From assembly GCA_964592855.1 (NCBI GenBank), contig CAZQKI010000164.1, forward strand, positions 1 to 10,319: DNA of 10,319 nucleotides, in the 5' to 3' direction. Below, piece after piece: positions 1 through 7,451 of the stretch (its first letter is position 1; every line of letters begins with the position of its first letter). The position numbers and the translations under genes were made by a program. Origin of the DNA: JAAYLN01 sp964592855. GTDB lineage: Bacteria > Verrucomicrobiota > Kiritimatiellia > RFP12 > JAAYLN01. The notes below the pieces were generated by a model that saw only the letters and a list, made by a program, of their open reading frames with translations, had not been told where the DNA came from and did no database searches.

Positions 1-22
1 GGACGGTGCTCACGCGCCGTCC
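1..22. repeat. GGACGG...CCGTCC hairpin, first copy at the window edge
   Basis: Bases 1-9 (GGACGGTGC) pair with bases 14-22 (GCGCCGTCC) around a four-base loop. The stem is nine base pairs with one G-T wobble when read on the plus strand. The same outer hexamers recur in the perfect hairpin at 42-62, which suggests a small dispersed palindromic (REP-like) element. No T-run follows on either strand, so an intrinsic terminator is not indicated. The element starts exactly at the window edge and may extend further left. Confidence 0.5.
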
Positions 23-41
23 TGTCTCTGCGCGGCTGCCG

Positions 42-62
42 GGACGGCCCGGAGGGCCGTCC
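42..62. repeat. Perfect 9-bp GC hairpin, second copy
   Basis: GGACGGCCC (42-50) and GGGCCGTCC (54-62) are perfect inverted repeats around the three-base loop GGA. It shares its outer hexamers with the hairpin at 1-22. It lies about 130 nt beyond the last open frame of the minus-strand gene run, so it could stabilise mRNA 3' ends. It lacks the T-run of a Rho-independent terminator. A REP-like dispersed repeat is the preferred reading, by inference only. Confidence 0.6.
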
Positions 63-117
63 TACGTCGAGAGTTCCCCCGATTTCTCGTTCCCTGCGGG
101 TGAACCGCCACCCCATG

Positions 118-177
118 CTCGTACACCTGCTCGTACACTCAAATCTTGCCCCTTCTCAGGAGATTCGCGTGTACGAG
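118..177. repeat. CTCGTACAC motif: two direct copies 12 bp apart plus one inverted copy
   Basis: CTCGTACAC occurs at 118-126 and 130-138, a 12-bp tandem spacing, and its exact reverse complement GTGTACGAG occurs at 169-177. The inverted pair encloses 30 bases, which is long for a stem-loop but common for paired protein-binding sites. No gene start is visible next to it: the minus-strand genes end just to the right and nothing to the left is in view. It could be an operator for a gene outside the window or part of the repeat-rich spacer. Confidence 0.4.
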
Positions 178-191
178 TAGGTGCCTGTGCG

Positions 192-371
192 TCACTTCAG
201 CGTGCAGCCATCCTGCTCGGCGCGGCACCAGAACCCCCAGGCCTTCCCCCCGTTGGAATGGAGGGCGACTAGGAGGCGGTTGTCGCCGGGGAGGAAATCG
301 GCATAGAGGACCAGTTGATCGGCAACGGCGGGATTTTTCCCGGGGCCATGGAAGATCTCGCGGTCGTTCAG
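192..371 (-). pseudogene. Start-less 59-codon open frame after the PHP gene; possible frameshifted extension or gene remnant
   Basis: Reading minus-strand codons from 371 to the TGA at 192-194 gives 59 residues with a protein-like composition, including the stretch VADQLVLYADFLPGDNRLL and a tail rich in G, W and C. Third codon positions are strongly G/C, as in the neighbouring genes. The frame has no ATG, GTG or TTG start. It opens only after a TGA at 375-377 and overlaps the last four bases of the PHP gene. One extra base between 368 and 377 would fuse it to the PHP protein as a 354-residue product. The PHP protein already ends at a natural-looking point, so a decayed separate gene is equally possible. 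I recognise no family. Confidence 0.45.
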
Positions 372-1255
372 CCTTCAACGAAAAAGGGCTGCGTCCAGGC
401 CATCGCTTCGCCGCGCCCCCAGCATTCGAAACGGATGTACTTGGCGCCTTCCGGAACCTCGGCCTCGATCCAGCTCTGGTCGACGACCTGGACGCGCTTG
501 CCGATGTCCCGCAGGGCGACGATCCGATCCGCATTTTCCGTCTCGATGCGGATGCGGGTGCCCTGGACGTCGATCGAACGGATCGTGACGCCGGTGGAGG
601 CGTAGCAGCACCCGCTCTGCAGCGCGTCGGCCACGCCTTTGGCCGTCCGCTCCTGCACGTAAGCCATGTTCCATCCCAGTCCCGATTCGGTGGCGCCGCG
701 GTGGCTGTCGTCGTTGGCGTAGCCCCAGATCCGGCGGCCCGCGCTCAGCAGCATATCCCATTTGTCCAGGGCGTAGGAGCTGCCGTCCAGACGGCCGATC
801 ACGCCGTTGTAGATCTCGATGCCGGCGTAGCCGACCCACTCCTGCAGTTGCGCCAGAGTGGCGTGGTCGAACCGCGACTGCCAATTGGGATGATTCATGA
901 TGGCGAAGCCACGTCCACTTTCCCGCGCGAGGGCCGTGATCCGGTTGAGAATATCCTGCCGGCACTGCTGCGGGGGAATCGCGCACGCTGCGTCCACATA
1001 GAGCAGGTGCGGGCCGCCGGCGATCTCGACCCCGGGGATCAGGATCAGGCCGCGGGGGTCCCATTGACGGTAGTGTTCCTCCGAAGTGAGGACTTCGTGG
1101 TCAGACAGCATCAGGAAGTCGTGCCCCAGGGCCGCGTAGTTGCCGATCACGTTTTGCGGATCGGCGGAGCCATCGCTTTGCGTCGAGTGGGCGTGCAGGT
1201 TTCCCTTCAACCACGCGCCACCGGTCAAGCTTCCATAAGGATGCGTCAACTTCAT
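368..1255 (-). CDS. PHP-domain metal-dependent phosphoesterase-like protein (CehA/McbA-like)
   Basis: The 295-residue protein has the ordered metal-ligand motifs of the PHP superfamily: NLHAHST (H21, H23), SDHE (D52, H53), GVEI (E77) with H83, NHP (H122), and DDSH (D182, H185). After the catalytic core comes a C-terminal stretch of the type GCCYASTGVTI followed by a beta-rich segment ending AWTQPFFVEG. This resembles the CehA/McbA-like group of PHP proteins, whose known members include hydrolases of diverse esters. It is probably a soluble hydrolase; the substrate is unknown. The start at 1255 is preferred over longer upstream in-frame starts because GAGGGG lies five bases before it and because the upstream stretch overlaps the preceding gene in another frame. 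It begins 17 nt after the preceding gene, so the two are likely co-transcribed. A possible frameshifted extension lies at its 3' end. Confidence 0.85.
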   Translation of the reverse strand: MKLTHPYGSLTGGAWLKGNLHAHSTQSDGSADPQNVIGNYAALGHDFLMLSDHEVLTSEEHYRQWDPRGLILIPGVEIAGGPHLLYVDAACAIPPQQCRQDILNRITALARESGRGFAIMNHPNWQSRFDHATLAQLQEWVGYAGIEIYNGVIGRLDGSSYALDKWDMLLSAGRRIWGYANDDSHRGATESGLGWNMAYVQERTAKGVADALQSGCCYASTGVTIRSIDVQGTRIRIETENADRIVALRDIGKRVQVVDQSWIEAEVPEGAKYIRFECWGRGEAMAWTQPFFVEG

Positions 1256-1272
1256 CTTGTCCCCTCGGCCAA

Positions 1273-2037
1273 TCACATCTGGGCCGAACGCCACCACGCA
1301 TAATACTTGCCGAGCAGTTCGTCCTTCGTCGGCATCGGGTAATAGACCAGCTCCGGCCCCCGGCCGAAATAGAAGCCGGTCTGGACCGTGCGGTAGGGGA
1401 AGACAACCGGATGGTTGCGGTCGACCATCTTCGTGGCCACCTGCTTCGTGCGGATGTCCACCAGGCATTGGCGCAGATGGTCCATGTTGCCATAGGGCAG
1501 TTCGTCGCCGTCGCCACGCTCGGGATCCACGGCCAGCTCGCCGAGCTTGAGATCGGCGAAGTAGAGCGCCGGCAGCGCGAAGAGCGTTGCCGACGGGTCC
1601 GTCATGAACCGGTAGAACGGCACCGGCCCCTTGTTGCTGACAACCAGGGGATTGACGGGGCAGATCTCCTGGTAGAGATGCAGTCCCTCGGCACAGGACT
1701 CCGGGGCCTTCTCCTTTTTGAGGCTGGCGACGCGGCCGTCGTGCGTCACCAGATGGAGCGTTCCCAGCACCGTGATCGGCAGATGCTCGAACACGCGGTA
1801 GATGGAGACGTAGACTGAACACTTGGGCTCGCCGCTCGCGTGCGGCACGCAGCGCTTGATCCCCTCGTCGATGCGAAAGAAGGGGTCGCGGAAGGCGGGG
1901 TCGATTTCGACGAACATCGCCTGCCCTTGGGACTTCTTCATCGTGCCTACGGCATAGTAGGCGCCGAACGCCTCCGGATCAAGCATCGATACGATCAATG
2001 CTTCGGGAACCAAGGATGCGTAGAGATGAATGGCCAT
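1273..2037 (-). CDS. Conserved-looking protein of unknown function
   Basis: This is a 254-residue protein I do not recognise. It has no signal peptide and no membrane helix, so a cytoplasmic location is likely. Visible features are four cysteines spread through residues 63-126 plus C191, an aromatic-rich centre (FYRFMTDPS, about 141-149) and a C-terminal segment rich in Y, F and P (GFYFGRGPELVYYPMP, about 221-236). The start at 2037 has GGAGG seven bases upstream, a strong ribosome-binding site. It follows the pyrophosphatase gene by 39 nt and precedes the PHP gene by 17 nt, so the three are probably in one transcript. The closest functional hint is the PHP neighbour: it may be a partner or a second enzyme acting on the same compound. 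That is inference from position only. Confidence 0.8.
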   Translation of the reverse strand: MAIHLYASLVPEALIVSMLDPEAFGAYYAVGTMKKSQGQAMFVEIDPAFRDPFFRIDEGIKRCVPHASGEPKCSVYVSIYRVFEHLPITVLGTLHLVTHDGRVASLKKEKAPESCAEGLHLYQEICPVNPLVVSNKGPVPFYRFMTDPSATLFALPALYFADLKLGELAVDPERGDGDELPYGNMDHLRQCLVDIRTKQVATKMVDRNHPVVFPYRTVQTGFYFGRGPELVYYPMPTKDELLGKYYAWWRSAQM

Positions 2038-2076
2038 AGCTGATCCTCCGTGTTGGGCTTCAGGGTACCTTGATCG

Positions 2077-4197
2077 TTACTTCAGAAAATTCGAGACCGT
2101 AAGGGCGGCAATGACCGGCGCGAACAGGGAGCTGACGAGCGACATCACCGTGATAAGCGTGTTGATGGAGGGACCCGCCGTATCCTTGAAGGGGTCGCCG
2201 ACGGTGTCGCCGACGACGGCGGCCTTGTGGGCGTCCGAGCCCGGACCGCCATGGTGGCCGGATTCGATGTACTTCTTGCCGTTGTCCCAGAGTCCGCCCG
2301 CGTTGGACATGAACAGGGCGAAGATGACGCCGGTGAAAATGGAGCCGCCGAGGAAGCCGCCCAGGGCGTCCGTTCCGAGCAGCAGGCCGATGACCAGCGG
2401 CACGATGACGGCAATGACGGCCGGCAGAACCAGCGACGACAGCGCCCCCGCGGAGGCGATCGACACGCAGCGGGCGTAGTCGGGCAGTTCGGTCCCCTTC
2501 AGGATGCCCGGCTTGGCGCGGAACTGCGCGCGGATCTCCTCGATCATGAGGAAGGCGTTCTTCGTCACCGCCAGCATCAGCAGGGCCGAGAAGACCGGCG
2601 GGCAGGTTGCGCCCAGCAGCACGCCCGACAGCACCATGGGATTCTGGAGATCGATGTTCAGCGGGATGTCCAGCGCGGCGAGGATCTCGCCGTAGGCGGC
2701 AAAGAGCGCCAGCACCGTGAGCGCCGCGGCGCTGATGGCGAAGCCCTTGGTGATGGCCTTCGCCGTGTTGCCGGCCGAGTCGAGCGTGTCGCAGCGTTCA
2801 ACCACCTCGTGGCCCATGTTCGACATCTCCGCGATCCCCTTCGCATTGTCGACGATCGGCCCGTAGGCGTCGGCGGAGACGATCACGCTCGTGATGGAGA
2901 GCATGCCGACGGCGGCGATGCCGATGCCGTAGATGCCGCTGATGCCGAACGCCTCGGCGGAGTAATAGGAGGCCAGGGTGGCGCCGACGATGCCGAGGAT
3001 GCTCGGCAGGATCGAGATCAGGCCGTAGCTGAGGCCGGTGATGATGGTGATCGCCGACCCCGACTTGGACATGGCGGCGACATGCTGCACGGGATGGCGC
3101 TCGTCGTTCGTGAAGTAGTCGGTGCAGAAGCCGATGAGCACGGCGATCACGAGGCCCGAAACCGTGGCGATCAGCACGCCGTAAATGCCCCGGCCAATGG
3201 CCGTCATCCCCGCCAGCGCCAGCACCAGCAAAGTCGCCAGGATGCCGAAGATGACGCAGGTGATGACCGTGCCGTTGTTGAGGGCGGCGCCGGGCTTGCC
3301 GTTCCTGCCGACGCGGACGAACTGGATGCCGATGAAGCTGGCCACCATGCCGACGGCGCAGAGCACCAGCGGAAAGATCACATAGAACTCGGGGGTGTCC
3401 GTGCCGCGGCCGACGCCCAGCCCCAGAATCATCGCCGCCACGGTCGAGGCGACATAGGAGTCGAAGATGTCCGCACCCATGCCGGCCACGTCGCCGACGT
3501 TGTCGCCGACGTTGTCCGCGATCACGGCGGGGTTGCGCGGGTCGTCCTCGGGTATGCCCACCTCGACCTTGCCGACCAGGTCCGCGGCGATGTCCGCCGT
3601 CTTGGTGAAGATGCCGCCGCCGGCCTTGGCCAGCAGGGCCATGGCGGAGGCCCCGAGCGAGAAGCCGAGGACGACCTCGGGATCGCGCGTGAACAGGTAG
3701 ATGACCGAGATGCCGATGACCGCCGAGCCGACCATGGCCATTCCGAGCACCGCCCCCGCGTAGAACGCCACCTTGAAGGCCGGGTTGAGGCCCAGCTTGG
3801 CCGCAACGGCCGCCCGGAGATTCGCCCGGACGGCGATACTCATCCCCAGATAGCCGGCGAGTCCCGAACAGAGCGCACCCGCGGCGAACGCGATGGCCGT
3901 CCAGACGCCCTCCATCCGGTTCGCGGCGGCGACCAGTTGCTGGGCCTTGACCGAGGCGAGCATGTCCAGGCTGAAGATCAGGGCAATGGCCACGCCCAGC
4001 ACCAACACGAGCACGGCCAGCGTTCCGTAGAGTTTGGACAGATAGGCGCGGGCGCCCTCTTGAATGTAACCGGCGATCTCCTGCTCGCGGGGGCCGCCGG
4101 GGTCCTGACGGTTGACCCACGCATACAGATAGAAGGCGTATCCCAGAGACACGATACCCAAGCCGATGGCAAAGAAGAGCCACATGTTGATGGTCAT
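2077..4197 (-). CDS. hppA: Membrane-bound proton-pumping pyrophosphatase, K+-independent type
   Basis: This integral membrane enzyme couples PPi hydrolysis to ion pumping. The 706-residue length fits the family, which has about 16 transmembrane helices, and many hydrophobic segments are visible from residue 4 onward. Diagnostic motifs are GGGIFTKTADIAADLVGK (193-210), EDDPRNPAVIADNVGDNVGD (217-236), SADAYGPIVDNAKG (441-454) and GDTVGDPFKDTAGPSIN (663-679), which supply the Mg-PPi ligands. The motif GNTAKAITKG (476-485) has lysine (K480) and threonine (T483) where K+-dependent enzymes carry alanine and another small residue. Established work on the family links this lysine to K+-independence, and K+-independent members pump protons. 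The start at 4197 is set by AGGAG five bases upstream; a second ATG four codons later is less well placed. It lies 119 nt downstream of nadE, whose reaction produces PPi. Confidence 0.96.
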   Translation of the reverse strand: MTINMWLFFAIGLGIVSLGYAFYLYAWVNRQDPGGPREQEIAGYIQEGARAYLSKLYGTLAVLVLVLGVAIALIFSLDMLASVKAQQLVAAANRMEGVWTAIAFAAGALCSGLAGYLGMSIAVRANLRAAVAAKLGLNPAFKVAFYAGAVLGMAMVGSAVIGISVIYLFTRDPEVVLGFSLGASAMALLAKAGGGIFTKTADIAADLVGKVEVGIPEDDPRNPAVIADNVGDNVGDVAGMGADIFDSYVASTVAAMILGLGVGRGTDTPEFYVIFPLVLCAVGMVASFIGIQFVRVGRNGKPGAALNNGTVITCVIFGILATLLVLALAGMTAIGRGIYGVLIATVSGLVIAVLIGFCTDYFTNDERHPVQHVAAMSKSGSAITIITGLSYGLISILPSILGIVGATLASYYSAEAFGISGIYGIGIAAVGMLSITSVIVSADAYGPIVDNAKGIAEMSNMGHEVVERCDTLDSAGNTAKAITKGFAISAAALTVLALFAAYGEILAALDIPLNIDLQNPMVLSGVLLGATCPPVFSALLMLAVTKNAFLMIEEIRAQFRAKPGILKGTELPDYARCVSIASAGALSSLVLPAVIAVIVPLVIGLLLGTDALGGFLGGSIFTGVIFALFMSNAGGLWDNGKKYIESGHHGGPGSDAHKAAVVGDTVGDPFKDTAGPSINTLITVMSLVSSLFAPVIAALTVSNFLK

Positions 4198-4202
4198 AGA
4201 TG

Positions 4203-4207
4203 CTCCT
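4203..4207 (-). promoter_or_regulatory. Ribosome-binding site that fixes the hppA start
   Basis: The minus strand reads AGGAG here, five bases before the ATG at 4197. Without it, the open frame could be extended in-frame back into nadE, or the start could be moved to the ATG at 4185. The site supports 4197. The rest of the 119-nt spacer (4198-4316) shows no clear promoter or terminator. Confidence 0.7.
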
Positions 4208-4316
4208 GCATGCTGCCGCTGCGTGGTGGTGTGCGCCTGATCGCCTGCCCCGGAAGAGGAGCCTGTGAACCCCCGCGCGCGTATCCGAATTACCTGACGG
4301 GCGCCATGCGTTGAAA

Positions 4317-6230
4317 TTATGACGGATTGGCGCAGAGCGTGCAAGCACTTTGCACAGCCTTGCGGCGGAGCAGTCCGTAGCGCGCGGTGTAGCGCGGCCC
4401 GAGCTGCGCTTCGCGCAGATCGAAACCGAAGGCGCGGCGGCTGACCGCCAGGATGGGCGGCGCCTGCATCCGCTTGGCGATCGCCAGCCCCTGATGCAGA
4501 TTCCACCACCGTTCCAGGTCGGCGATGAAGTGCGCCGCATCGGGAAAGAGCGTCTGGACATTTCCCGCATAGCCGATCTGTTTTTCAAGCACGCCGTCCA
4601 GGTACCACTCCAGAATCTCCTCGGGCGTCGCCCGCTCCCAGCGCTCGACCCACGCGCGGAACAGACAGTCGTGATAGGGGTAGATCAGGGGATCGCCCAA
4701 TCCCTGGTCGACCGACTGCGCCTGGCTCAGCTCGGCCGACGGCACGATGTCGAAGATCCCCTGCGGAATCACTTCGCGGCCATAGACCGCCTCGTTCAGG
4801 TGGCGCCCGAGTTCGTAGACTTCGCCCTTCCACAAATCGCCGATCGCCGCCAGCCAGCCGAGAATGTCGCCATAGAGCGTTCCATAGCCCACCGTGATCT
4901 CGCTCTTGTTGGCATTGCAGGCGATCACGCCGCCGAAGGCCGCCGCCGCCGCCGCCAGGATCCGGCCGCCCCGGTCGCGCGACTGGACATTCTCCATCGC
5001 CGCGCCGTCGAGCGACAGGGCGCCGCCGCCCGGCGCGGGGCCCGAGGTCTTCAGTTCGGCGAATTGTTTTTCGGTCCACGCCACGCTGGCGTCGATCGGG
5101 ATCGTGACCGACCGGCTCCCGAGGTTTTCCGCCAACCGGCCGGCAAGCCCGCGCGTCGTCCGCGACGTGAAGGGGCCCGGCATGTTCACCAGCAGCAGAT
5201 TCTCCGGCGGCACCAGGCGGGCGTAAATCGCCGCCGCAACCGCCGAGTCGATGCCGCCCGATACTCCGATGACGACGCGCCTGATGCCCAGCCTCCGCAT
5301 GAACGTCGCCGTCCCGTAGAGAATCGCCTGCGCAACATCGGCCACGCCATCGCCGCTGGCCGTCGTCACCGCCTGCGCGAAAGGGACCGCCCCGCCCGGG
5401 ACCGCCTGCGTCAGAACGCCCGCCTCGAAACCGGGGAGGCCCTCGATCACCTTCCCCGTGCAGTCATAGAAGCCGCTGCCGCCGTCGAAGGTGTAGACGG
5501 TCTTGCCGATGTCCTGCACGCCGATGTTGTTCACGTAGAGCACCGGCAGCTGCGTCGCCTGCGCCAGCGCGCGGCAGACGCGAAAGCGCTTGGAGAGCTT
5601 GCCGCGCGTGAAAGGCGAGCAGCTGGCGATGATCAGCCGTTCGGCCCCCTTCCCCGCGAGCATCCGCCCCGGCGAGGTGGCATAGTCGCCATCCCAGGCA
5701 TCTTCGCAAAGCATCCCGCCCAGCCGCCCCGCGCGCTGGGTGGCCACGGGGGCGATCAGCGTTTCGACCGGCACGCCCCGTTCCGTCGCCAGCCGCCGCG
5801 TATCGAAGAAGTGGCGCGTATCGTCAAACTCGCGGTAGTTCGGCTGAAGCGTCTTCACCACGTAGGGAAGCCCGCATCCCTCCGGCGTCAGCCACCGTCC
5901 ATCCTCGGCAAAGAACAGGGCGTTGTACTTGCGGACGCGGCCGTCCTCGTTCCGCCGCGTCCAGTCGACGGCGATGTTCCCGAAGACCGCCACGATCCCC
6001 GCCGAGGCCGCCCGGACCTCCTCGCCGCAGGCCTCGCACTCCCGCAGAAAGGCCGAGCGCTCCCACTCGTCACCCATCAGGCAGCCGGGAATCGCCAGTT
6101 CGGGAAAGACAACCAGGGCCACGCCGTCCGCGCGCGCCTGCTCCAGCGCCGCCAGCATCTGCTGCGTATTCGCCCGGGGCCTCCCGGGAACGACTTCCAT
6201 CTGCACCAGACGCGTGCAAACCGAAGTCAT
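4317..6230 (-). CDS. nadE: Glutamine-dependent NAD+ synthetase (glutaminase plus synthetase domains)
   Basis: This is the last step of NAD synthesis: deamido-NAD, ATP and glutamine give NAD, AMP, PPi and glutamate. The 637-residue protein has two domains. The N-terminal nitrilase-fold glutaminase (about 1-275) shows the Glu-Lys-Cys triad: E44 in VFPELAIPG, K126 in YVVKTLQPN and C175 in GGMLCEDAW. The C-terminal synthetase (about 295-637) has the PP-loop SGGIDS (324-329) and the NKSE motif (441-444) followed by VGYGTLYGD. The length and domain order match glutamine-using enzymes, not the short ammonia-using form. Six alanines at 426-431 come from a GCG run in the gene. The ATG overlaps the end of the mtlD-like gene (ATGA), and GGGAG lies seven bases upstream inside that gene, so the two genes are translationally coupled. 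The stop is TAA. Confidence 0.96.
   Translation of the reverse strand: MTSVCTRLVQMEVVPGRPRANTQQMLAALEQARADGVALVVFPELAIPGCLMGDEWERSAFLRECEACGEEVRAASAGIVAVFGNIAVDWTRRNEDGRVRKYNALFFAEDGRWLTPEGCGLPYVVKTLQPNYREFDDTRHFFDTRRLATERGVPVETLIAPVATQRAGRLGGMLCEDAWDGDYATSPGRMLAGKGAERLIIASCSPFTRGKLSKRFRVCRALAQATQLPVLYVNNIGVQDIGKTVYTFDGGSGFYDCTGKVIEGLPGFEAGVLTQAVPGGAVPFAQAVTTASGDGVADVAQAILYGTATFMRRLGIRRVVIGVSGGIDSAVAAAIYARLVPPENLLLVNMPGPFTSRTTRGLAGRLAENLGSRSVTIPIDASVAWTEKQFAELKTSGPAPGGGALSLDGAAMENVQSRDRGGRILAAAAAAFGGVIACNANKSEITVGYGTLYGDILGWLAAIGDLWKGEVYELGRHLNEAVYGREVIPQGIFDIVPSAELSQAQSVDQGLGDPLIYPYHDCLFRAWVERWERATPEEILEWYLDGVLEKQIGYAGNVQTLFPDAAHFIADLERWWNLHQGLAIAKRMQAPPILAVSRRAFGFDLREAQLGPRYTARYGLLRRKAVQSACTLCANPS
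4939..4956. repeat. (GCC)6 trinucleotide run inside nadE
   Basis: Six consecutive GCC units on the plus strand encode most of a six-alanine run (residues 426-431) in the helix before the NKSE motif of the synthetase domain. Slippage here would change the alanine count without breaking the frame. It is probably a by-product of high GC and of the helix tolerating alanine. Confidence 0.6.
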
Positions 6231-7447
6231 CTGGATGCTCCCGAGGCCGGCGCGCCTTCGGGCGCAAGCTCACGGTACATCGCATCGATCAGGGCCAGTT
6301 CCCGCGCGAAGGCTACGGGATCCAGTTTCGCATGCTCCGACAGAAAGCCGACAACCCCCAGCTCCGCAACCTTCGCGCGCACCGCGTCGTCCGGCGCGAA
6401 ACGCTGGCCGTGCTCGTCCGCCGCCGCGAAATGGAGCGCCGCGGCGATGCCCCGGCAAATGGAACGGGTGTCGCCGCCGGTTTCGGCAACCAGCCGCAGT
6501 GCCCCCGCGAAACGATCATCGCCCGCGAGCTTGCGCGGCAGATCGCGCCCCACGCGGAAGACGGTGTCGCCCAACGCCAGGTTGCGGAAGCGGCGCAGCA
6601 GGTCGGCGACATGCTCGGCCTGGTTCTCCGGCGTGAACTCATCGGGATAGCGCACGGTGAGCGCCTTCGCACTGGCCTCCATCGCCTGTCGCACGGCCTC
6701 GGCCACGTCGGGAATCGCCATGGCCTCCGCGATCCGCGCGCAGCCCTGCAGGCAGCCGAGACAGGCGCAGACGGCGTGGCCCAGATTGTGAACGTAGAGC
6801 TTGCGGTCCACGTAGGCCTGGAAGTTCGCCTTGAGTTCCAGCCCCGCCACCGCGGGCACAGGACCGACAAAGGCCTGGCCGTCGGCGATGATGATGTTGT
6901 AGGCCTCGCCCCAGACCTCCAGCGGATCGCGCGCGCGCACCTCGGCGGGCATGATCGGCACCATCTTGCCGATGCTGGTCGCCACGAGCCCCACGCGCCC
7001 CTTCAGATCGAAGCCGGCCGGCAGGCTGGCGGCAAGCGTGGTGCGGGCGAGGTCGATCACGCCATGCAGATTCTCGCAGAAGACGATCGATACGGGACGC
7101 GTCCGGCGCACCAGCCCCGGCGCCAGGGCGCGCAGGACGATGGGGAGGACGTTCGCGCCCACCGAGGTGCCGATCAGGTCGGCGCGCGCCACGGCGTCGG
7201 ACACCGCCGCCGCATCGCGCGCATCGATCGCATCGACCTGGTTGACCGCCATGAAATCGGGAGCGCCGGCCGGCAGGTCGTCCTTGATGACGACGCGATA
7301 GCCGTGCCGCGCGTGCAGCGCCTGCACGATGTCCAGTGCGGCATCGACGAAGAGAATGTCGTAGCCGGCTTTTGAAAAGAGCGATCCCACCAGCGACCGG
7401 CCAATGTTGCCGGCGCCGAAATGAACCATCAGCGGACGTGAGTGCAT
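6227..7447 (-). CDS. mtlD: Mannitol-1-phosphate 5-dehydrogenase family protein
   Basis: The 406-residue protein belongs to the long-chain polyol dehydrogenase family that includes MtlD, which interconverts mannitol 1-phosphate and fructose 6-phosphate with NAD(H). The N-terminal nucleotide-binding motif is HFGAGNIGRSLVG (9-21). VATSIGKMVPIMP (155-167) follows, and the catalytic K-x4-N-x2-H signature is K216, N221, H224 in RKLYVHNLGHA. Length is slightly above the usual 380-390. No mannitol PTS gene is visible, so the true substrate could be another hexitol phosphate or a related sugar acid. Two starts are possible: 7447, or the ATG at 7429 giving MVHFGAGNIG, which matches family N-termini better. 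Neither has a visible Shine-Dalgarno, because the upstream DNA is the heptad repeat. The end overlaps nadE by 4 nt. Confidence 0.88.
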   Translation of the reverse strand: MHSRPLMVHFGAGNIGRSLVGSLFSKAGYDILFVDAALDIVQALHARHGYRVVIKDDLPAGAPDFMAVNQVDAIDARDAAAVSDAVARADLIGTSVGANVLPIVLRALAPGLVRRTRPVSIVFCENLHGVIDLARTTLAASLPAGFDLKGRVGLVATSIGKMVPIMPAEVRARDPLEVWGEAYNIIIADGQAFVGPVPAVAGLELKANFQAYVDRKLYVHNLGHAVCACLGCLQGCARIAEAMAIPDVAEAVRQAMEASAKALTVRYPDEFTPENQAEHVADLLRRFRNLALGDTVFRVGRDLPRKLAGDDRFAGALRLVAETGGDTRSICRGIAAALHFAAADEHGQRFAPDDAVRAKVAELGVVGFLSEHAKLDPVAFARELALIDAMYRELAPEGAPASGASR

Positions 7448-7451
7448 GGAA

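Noticed and set aside
42..62. Rho-independent terminator for the gene run
   Set aside because: The stem is strong but no T-run follows on the minus strand (or on the plus strand).
146..1303. Long plus-strand open frame opposite the PHP and unknown genes
   Set aside because: Its product is rich in R, G, A, V and H without recognisable motifs, while the minus strand has PHP motifs and good ribosome-binding sites. It is a high-GC antisense shadow.
2227..4314. 695-codon plus-strand open frame opposite hppA
   Set aside because: The product is a D/H/R/G/A-rich shadow of the conserved pyrophosphatase on the minus strand.
4198..4316. Promoter for hppA
   Set aside because: The best -35/-10 pair I could find matches the consensus at only a few positions, so it is not better than chance.
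4350..6650. 766-codon plus-strand open frame opposite nadE and mtlD
   Set aside because: It spans two well-supported minus-strand genes and has only R/A/P-rich composition, as expected for antisense frames in GC-rich DNA.
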